DNA of 64,000 nucleotides, taken from positions 333,561-397,560 of the forward strand of contig KB722745.1 in the NCBI GenBank assembly GCA_000349905.1. The letters are read 5' to 3'. Position numbers and translations under genes: made by a program. Origin of the DNA: Volvariella volvacea V23 (taxonomy: Eukaryota; Basidiomycota; Agaricomycetes; Agaricales; Pluteaceae). Of the stretch, positions 58,016 to 64,000 are shown piece by piece (the first letter of the stretch is position 1; the number at the start of each line of letters is the position of its first letter). The notes beneath the pieces were generated by a model, which made no database searches, was not told where the DNA came from, and worked only from the letters and a program-made list of their open reading frames with translations.

Positions 58016-59332
58016 ATGACGCTTAAAACCCATCACATCGATGTTCCCCAGGAAATCATAATTCAAGAATAGAATTCATTGCTGCTGACAAGGAATCGCT
58101 TAGGGCATGCTCTCTCACCTCGAAACCCTTCTCGTCCTTCTCTCGGCGGTACCTTTCGTTCGCGTTTGGCCGTTCTTCTATCGAAGATGGACTGCTTAAG
58201 ATCTGCGCTGCTCCTCCAACTACGCTATCGCTTGTCCGGTTATTGTGCCTATCTGTAGACGGCGATGCCGTTCTCAATCGCCCACTCTTGTTCGACGTAA
58301 TCAAGCGCCTGGTCAACCTTAGTCAGGTGCAAGCGCAAACTGTCATATCGTTCGGTATTAATCGTGGGCTTATAAACGTGCCTTGCCTGGGCGAGGAGTT
58401 TTGGGAATTAATATGTCGTCCAACGATCTCGCGCCTCTCAATGGATGGAGCCCACCTACTTCCGTTTCACCTCCTGGGAAGATGCACCGCACTCGAACAT
58501 CTATCACTCGACTTTGTCATGTTTCATCCGTCCTCAACTGAGCCCGCTTCTTCAGTTTCTTCAGTATCCGTCGTTTTCGTCCTCTTCGATCATTGTACAT
58601 CGGCCCTCCAGTCAGGCGATCCGCGGGTGGTTTCAACACACCACAATTTCTCCAGCATCCTGAATCTCCCTTGGACATTTTGTGTCTCGAGTCTCTGACC
58701 CTGCTGTCACCCAGGGATAGGCATCAGGAAATCGCCAACTTCATAAAGTTGCTTCCATCTCTCACCTCCATTAGCATCGACATACCTGTCGGTTCATATG
58801 TAGTCACATTCCTGCATCTGCTTCATCCTATCACTAGATTCTCATTCACCAATCGAGCATTTGAGCCATCTTACAGACCCGCCGAGACAAGCTCACATTA
58901 CTACACTCACGCTGCAAATGGGGGATCCGTCATTTCGTCTCAAATATTTCTCATCTTATGGCTCTACTCCAACATGTCCCGCTCAACAACTACCTTACTT
59001 TACTCTGACTTTGGATGCGTTCCGTGCCGCACAAAGTACTCGTTGCGGAGGGGGTACGGGGGTACGAGTGGTACAAAAGGCTAGGTGAGTACCTTGGTGA
59101 AGAGAAGAAATTTGGAACGCTTAAACAACAGGAATTAAGGATCTGGGTGGGGGGTAGTCGTGCCGCGCGACGCATGCATGACAAAGATGAGGTGATTCGA
59201 GCATATAGGGATGTGTTTGTGAATGCGGTCGCGAAGGAGTCGTTCACTGTTAAGTTGCTCAAAGGCAAATGCGAGTGTCGAACCCGATATCATCGTGGTG
59301 ATTGCGTATCAACATGCTCTTTTGGTTATTAG
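58016..59332 (+). pseudogene. F-box protein (family B), degenerate distant copy
   Basis: An ATG near 58016 leads to HHIDVPQEIIIQ, then a frameshift near 58060. Family B resumes with FIAADKESLRACSLTSKPF, LKICAAPPTTLSLVRLL, LLFDVIKRLVNLSQVQ, EEFWELICRPTISRLSMDG and LLGRCTALEHLSLD. A second shift near 58590 leads to TPQFLQHPESPLDILCLESL. Further shifts separate QAHITTLTLQMG (about 58885) from YEWYKRLGEYLGEEKKF (about 59065). At least three frame changes make it a pseudogene. It lies about 14 kb from its relatives at 40.9-44.9 kb and on the opposite strand. Confidence 0.75.
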
Positions 59333-59727
59333 ATGCCAGCTTGGACAGACCCTTCCCGATCCTTTGTGAGCTAGCCACGTACGGATTCGGGTATGTCTAG
59401 TACTTAACCCTTTATTCTCCTTCAGGATTTGATCTAGTTGAGTGGTTTATCGCACCTTCAGGCTCCGAGAACATTTTGGCTTTTACAGTAGTCTGCATAA
59501 AGGTCAGAGCTATGGAGTGGAATCGAAATACAAGAGTATGGAGATACGGATCGAGAAAACGAGATATACATGTACCAAACTCAGGGAAGTATAGAAGTGT
59601 GTATTCGATGGGCCGCGTAAGATGGTGGTGTGTAGTAGCTAGTGAATCATTTCCAGGACAGTGGTGAATAGGAAAAGTACAGAAAAAAGAGATGAACATG
59701 GGACTAGCCATGGGGGAAGAGGGTACA
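59333..59727. other. Intergenic, no gene seen
   Basis: It lies between the F-box relic and the 3' end of the membrane protein gene. Nothing recognisable. Confidence 0.4.
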
Positions 59728-61324
59728 TCAGTGGACAAATGGAATCCAATCTACCCAAGGTAATACTTCAAAAGCACCAGAGGGGAGCTTGGTTAAAGAC
59801 ACAAAGCTGAGAACTATGATGGTCAATCGAGCTAGAATGAAGATGGAGATCATCACGTATAAAAACACCCGAAACCATAAGCGACTTGATCGAAATCTGA
59901 GCACCACTATGAATAGTATGCAATAAGCTGCCACAAGCACGGAAATAGTAGCAAGCTCCCAGAGAAGAGAGAGGACGTGGGTTGGGAATGGGGTCGCAAC
60001 GTAACTGAGTCCCCAGGCTGTCTTGACCTCTGTTGACTTGGAAGAGACCAGATGACCCCAAAATGCGAGTCCCGGTAGGACAAGTATGTATCCGCATGTC
60101 GAATAGAGTAGAGCATTGAATAACCTGCTAGTAGAGGTTTCGCTCCTGAATTGCTCGTCATTTATTTCCTTCATTCGGACCATCGCCTTCGAATACCTGA
60201 CCACTGTGACAGGTAGCGTAATAATAGACTTCAGCGTAATAGACTTTATTAGATTGAAAAAACCACCCCCTCCGGGAAAGGGGGGCCTGGGTGAGGGTAT
60301 TCGATTGCCTTGTTGATCAAAGTACAGTGGGAAGTTGATGTTGGACGGTTTCTTGATCCAGAATGGGAGGACAACAACTGTGTTCATAATGAACGAAAAG
60401 GTGAGAATCTCCAACGAGGTTATAGGGAGTGACTTGAGCATGCGAGAAATAAACTGGAGCAGAAAACCAGCTACTTGCAGCAAGACTAGGAGTTTTCCGA
60501 AAAGATCGCTTTTGCTGAGATCTTCCAACTCCCTCTCGGATATCTTGGGTAATATATCCGAGTCAGCTTTCGAGTCTTCGGTGACACCGGACCTCGTAAG
60601 CCTGGAATCACGATACACCAGGACCTCATACTCGTCGCCAACCTTGATCCTAAAACCACCCATTAAGAGGACAAAGCTATGGGTTAATGTCCACGGATAC
60701 GCTAAAAGTCATATCACTACCATCACCATACTCCATAAGTGAGAAGTACGCACGTTCAGGGAACTTGGAGGAAACGTCTTTTTGTACTTTCAAGGCGAAA
60801 TTACTCTCTTTAGCGGCCCATACCCAAACCAATTCTGGGGCAAGAATCCCACAAAGCCCGGCTATCCACCTATTAGTCAGTGGTCTCTGAGCCTCCACTC
60901 GGGGATCGGGGATGTTGGGGTGGATGCAACGCCACGAGAATAACAAGATAGTTGTAATGCAGGTCCATAGGAGAGACATGAAAGAACGATAACGTGAAGG
61001 GTCGCAAGGGTCCTCGGAAGGTTCTTGACGAGGGTAGACGCGGGGACTTTGAGTGGTGTCAAATTGAAGAAGTGTGTGCAACTTGAGAGTTACAAGGTGA
61101 AGGGCTGGAATGAATAGAAACAGGAGCATCAACTTGGAGTCATAGAGCTGGTCTCCGATTAACTTCTGTCTAGCTCCTACACCTTCTATATCAACATCGC
61201 TTGGCAAAGCACCGGCGAACGAAACGACGTCTGTTCTTCCTTCAGGCAAATTTGTCTTCACATGTTCTACGCCCTGTTTTTCATATGCAGAGGTGTTTGA
61301 GGATCCTATTGCGGCATTATTCAT
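59728..61324 (-). CDS. Multi-pass membrane protein of a fungal family of unknown function
   Basis: Two exons (60754-61324 and 59728-60701) join across a 52-base intron (GTGCGT...TTTTAG) to give WTLTHSFVLLMGGF, a block typical of a common fungal membrane protein family. Other family blocks are LLWTCITTILLFSWRCIHPNIP and LCGILAPELVWVWAA. Several hydrophobic helices follow in the C-terminal half (about 240-270, 345-370, 400-500). The first ATG (61324) gives 514 aa with a polar N-terminal tail. An ATG at 61129 would instead start at a signal-like hydrophobic stretch (MLLFLFIPALHLVTLKL) and give about 449 aa. The 61324 start overlaps the stop of the GTPase upstream by four bases (ATGA). Function unknown. 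Confidence 0.75.
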
Positions 61325-62133
61325 ATGTCCAATGTTTGGAGCTTCTGGAGCTTACCCTTCTCGTGACGCTCCAAGGCACTAGGAAGGACCATAGCCTCCC
61401 CCTCACTCATCCTACACCCCCGCACCGTTTTTTCACCAAAATCACTCATCGTTATAATCCCCTCGAGTTCCTTGCTACCAGAGTCATAAACAGTACGAAG
61501 AACCTGCTTGGGCCATCCTGTCTTTGGGACACCCCATGCGGTCTCTAGAGCGGCGCTCATGATCAACCTCGACACCTTCTCTTTAGATTCGTTGTACTCC
61601 TGGCCATAAGTAAATATCCCAGGTTTAATCTCTTTTCCTCGCATCGTCGTTATGCAAGCGTGCCTGGTCGGAACTGTCCCGGACCTTTCGAAGTGCTTCT
61701 TGTTGTTGAACCACCAGCTATTCATTCCACCAGGTTCTCCGCTTTGTTGTTCAAGCCCGGTGACAATGACTACGACGGGAACTTTCCTATCGCAGACATC
61801 GTGGAAAAGGGTCCAATTGTTAGCCGCTATTCCCGTTATTCGAGGAGCGCGCATGCAAAAAATCAGGAGATTGACGCCGTCCTCGAGGCTCTGTAACAGG
61901 CCATACAACTTGATGACTGCCGCCGTATCAGAGATGGCGCCACTTTGGTTTTCCTCGAGGCCTGGCGTGTCCCAGATGTTGAACGTCTGACCGAAGATCG
62001 GTACTTGATAACAACGGCTCTCGAACTCGCCTGGCGAACCTTGGGCAGCGTCGGAGCCAGAGATCATATTGACAATGGAGCTCTTGCCACATCTTGGTGC
62101 ACCAAATAGAATGACGTTGGGTATTGGTGGCAT
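61321..62133 (-). CDS. AIG1-like P-loop GTPase
   Basis: The ATG at 62133 gives 270 aa and begins PPIPNVILFGAPRCGKSS, placing the P-loop (GxxxxGKS) at residues 11-18. The G3 motif WDTPGLEE lies at about 54-61. The G4 position is the atypical VIVTGLEQ rather than NKxD. SWWFNNKKHFER and ACITTMRGKE are landmarks of the expanded G-domain family of agaricomycetes, related to AIG1/GIMAP and septin-like GTPases. Such families often vary strongly between strains; a role in defence or recognition is speculation. The frame is open upstream of this ATG for 16 codons without another ATG. The stop overlaps the next start, so the two frames could belong to one spliced gene. Confidence 0.8.
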   Translation of the reverse strand: MPPIPNVILFGAPRCGKSSIVNMISGSDAAQGSPGEFESRCYQVPIFGQTFNIWDTPGLEENQSGAISDTAAVIKLYGLLQSLEDGVNLLIFCMRAPRITGIAANNWTLFHDVCDRKVPVVVIVTGLEQQSGEPGGMNSWWFNNKKHFERSGTVPTRHACITTMRGKEIKPGIFTYGQEYNESKEKVSRLIMSAALETAWGVPKTGWPKQVLRTVYDSGSKELEGIITMSDFGEKTVRGCRMSEGEAMVLPSALERHEKGKLQKLQTLDI

Positions 62134-63714
62134 GGCCTGAGGGGACCTGGGATTATGCACAAAAACGAGAGAAAGCTGCAAGGGTTCAGCGAGGTGCGGG
62201 TGGGGGATTGGAAGTACGGAGCAGCGGTTGGTTTTGTCATGTAATATATATCTTCGCCATGCTGCTGCCTTTCTTTCACAAACCTTCCACGACTCAAATA
62301 GTCATATCAATTTGGAACTGGGGAAGCGAACAGCTACGCCTCGCGCTCTTGACATCACCCTGTGACCACGGGCGTAGTCGAGGGCCATATCTCTTGGCAT
62401 TCTATCGATAGCAGTAGGCAGTAGTAGCTGCCCCACTAGAAGATGCGCTGAGGATAGTGAAGGGGATCCAGATGCCCACCATTATCCCAAGCAAATCTAT
62501 GTGCGTTAATTTATTGTCTTGGAGAGGCGCTACGACACGGTTCTTGGTAGGGTGTGTTGATTTGTATGTTATCCTGTTAATTCATTTCAGGGCGTTTGTG
62601 TTGATTCAGCTCTTGCCTACTGACAGCTGACATGTACATCATCAGCCACTCTAAGAGCATGTTCAACACGTTGTTTAGGGCGAATTAATGCAGGACACGC
62701 CCATTTGGAATTCTATGCGTAATGCAAGTGACAGTTCTGAGCCTGATGCCCTGAATGAGGTGAAGGACTTGACTAAGTGGCGCTCCCGTCTCGAGTCTTT
62801 TGTTCTGCATTTATTCCTTGAGGATTTATCATTGATGAACGACGGGTTGCTCAAATAGACCTCTCTTCTGCGACCACAATGGCACTTCTTCAATTTTTTA
62901 TCTTATTTGTGAAGGCAATGTTCGAATAAATGCAAAAAACGCAACTGAGGTAGCCAAAGAAATATCAATCCAGTCGCTTATATTCAGATGATTCTACACA
63001 GACGCGTAAGGCGGATACTTTAATACAGCAGCATCAATACTAATGCCAAGGTAAATGCCTTTACGTACCCTTCAAGCATATAGCATATATTCTGTATGCC
63101 TATCCTGGGGTCGCTGATCACCATATATATCCCTCTTCAAACTCCTTCCATTTCTACTTCGGTTTCAGGAGCCTCGGGAATGATCGTGAATCAACCTTAA
63201 ATGAATTTCTGGGCCTTTTGTGAATACATTACATAGTTCATTGCGTATCGCTAGTTTGGAGAAATAACGTTCCTTGCCGGTAATTATACGTGTTCAACGA
63301 ATGGAGAATATTTTCACCGTTCATCTAGATTGGAGCATGAAATCATCGTATGACTCCCAAAGTATGCAGTGTCACGGTAGTCCTAGGTTGCCAAAGGCCC
63401 CTGCGCCATTTATACCATGCCAACATAGGAGGCTTTGAGATTGCGAGTAAATGAGTATGAGGCAGATTGGTGGATGAAAATATGAATTCTTCCTTCACAA
63501 ACAACAACACAACAGGAATTTCGGGGTATGCAAACCGTGTGAATGATGGCAAGTCACATGTCACACCCGGCGGAGGCCCAGGGGTTGCAATATGACGCCC
63601 GTCATATTGCAAATTTAAAGCTCGTACTCAGCACCATTGTGCGCCTCGTACAAGTTCCTTCAATACCAACTACGCCCACGCACTACAGGCAGATGGATGC
63701 ACGACTTCGAAACC
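62134..63714. other. Intergenic, no gene seen
   Basis: It holds the presumed promoter of the GTPase gene and the 3' region of the right-edge gene. Short open frames here have no motifs. A perfect inverted repeat lies at 63585-63612. Confidence 0.4.
63585..63612. repeat. Perfect inverted repeat, 13-base arms, 2-base loop
   Basis: ttgcaatatgacg (63585-63597) and cgtcatattgcaa (63600-63612) are exact reverse complements separated by cc. It lies about 100 bases beyond the stop of the right-edge gene, so it may be in its 3' UTR. It could be a stem in the RNA, a cruciform or a dimer binding site. Confidence 0.85.
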
Positions 63715-64000
63715 CTAAGTACTGACAACAATGGCAATACCAGTAATAATAGCAACACCAACACCGGTAACGACACCAGCGGCAACACTATCAATGGCAG
63801 CACCTATACCACTACCAACGATACCACCAACGACTAGACCAACGACGATGGCGGCGGGTCCGGTGGCCGTAGTGGACTGAGAGTCGTCCGAGGTACGTCC
63901 TGAGGCCGTATTGTGTTTCTGCAGGCCACCCCTGATAGAACGTCGCCAATCCTCCACATCAGAGAAGATAAGGTTGTTGGGTGCATGATGATCGAGAATC
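63715..64000 (-). CDS. Partial protein with C-terminal glycine-zipper hydrophobic tail, runs off right edge
   Basis: The minus-strand frame is open from the right edge to a stop at 63715 (95 codons). It reads LDHHAPNNLIFSDVEDWRRS, IRGGLQKHNTASG, then a polar Ser/Thr linker, then about 45 residues of Gly-Ala-Val-Ile with small residues spaced as in a glycine zipper (VVGGIVGSGIGAAIDSV), ending VVST. Such tails insert into or line membranes. The codon pattern is a run of GGT/GTT/ATT that reads as Asn/Thr repeats on the other strand. The N-terminal part is outside the window, and the family cannot be named. Confidence 0.6.
   Translation of the reverse strand, partial: ILDHHAPNNLIFSDVEDWRRSIRGGLQKHNTASGRTSDDSQSTTATGPAAIVVGLVVGGIVGSGIGAAIDSVAAGVVTGVGVAIITGIAIVVST

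Noticed and set aside
63715..63837. Plus-strand Asn/Thr repeat frame (NNSNTNTGND)
   Set aside because: It is the complement of the glycine-zipper codons; the minus frame is open through the edge and has a clearer protein pattern.

Overview
The window looks like nuclear DNA of a filamentous basidiomycete, most likely an agaricomycete. Many genes are cut by short GT-AG introns (mostly 50-65 bases), genes lie on both strands with no operon logic, and the families present are fungal (DPH3, PRP46/PRL1, TFIIS, AUR1, M36 fungalysin, MFS sugar transporter, F-box/LRR proteins, AIG1-like GTPase). The gene style resembles Rhizoctonia/Ceratobasidiaceae, but that is inference. Two 100-N assembly gaps (17546-17645 and 37713-37812) fall inside genes.

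Layout. 1-6.9 kb, all on the minus strand: a coiled-coil membrane protein running off the left edge, an F-box/LRR-type protein, a mitochondrial-carrier-family protein and DPH3. 6.9-13.7 kb: a long gene-poor stretch with one decayed spliced gene. 13.7-20.7 kb: housekeeping transcription and RNA genes, namely a vWA protein resembling Mediator subunit 25, the splicing factor PRP46, and TFIIS read head-to-head with PRP46. 20.7-25 kb: gene-poor. 25-33.7 kb: a secreted, probably GPI-anchored Cys-rich protein with acidic and Gly-Thr repeats and a decayed copy of its own 3' end, a conserved fungal protein, and a 12-exon sugar transporter. 35.7-47.4 kb: an F-box cluster containing three sequence families, several members of which carry stops or frameshifts. 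49.5-55.8 kb: AUR1 (inositol phosphorylceramide synthase), a divergent methyltransferase and a secreted M36 metalloprotease. 57.3-64 kb: a relic copy of the small gene at 35.7 kb, another broken F-box copy, a multi-pass membrane protein, an AIG1-like GTPase whose frame overlaps it by four bases, and a glycine-zipper protein running off the right edge.

The housekeeping genes appear intact once introns are removed. The accessory part is a birth-and-death landscape: F-box paralogues and a small unknown gene have been copied across about 20 kb, and most copies are disabled. I found no CRISPR, rRNA, convincing tRNA or intact transposon. Exon boundaries were deduced by eye from splice sites, reading phase and family resemblance; no search was run.
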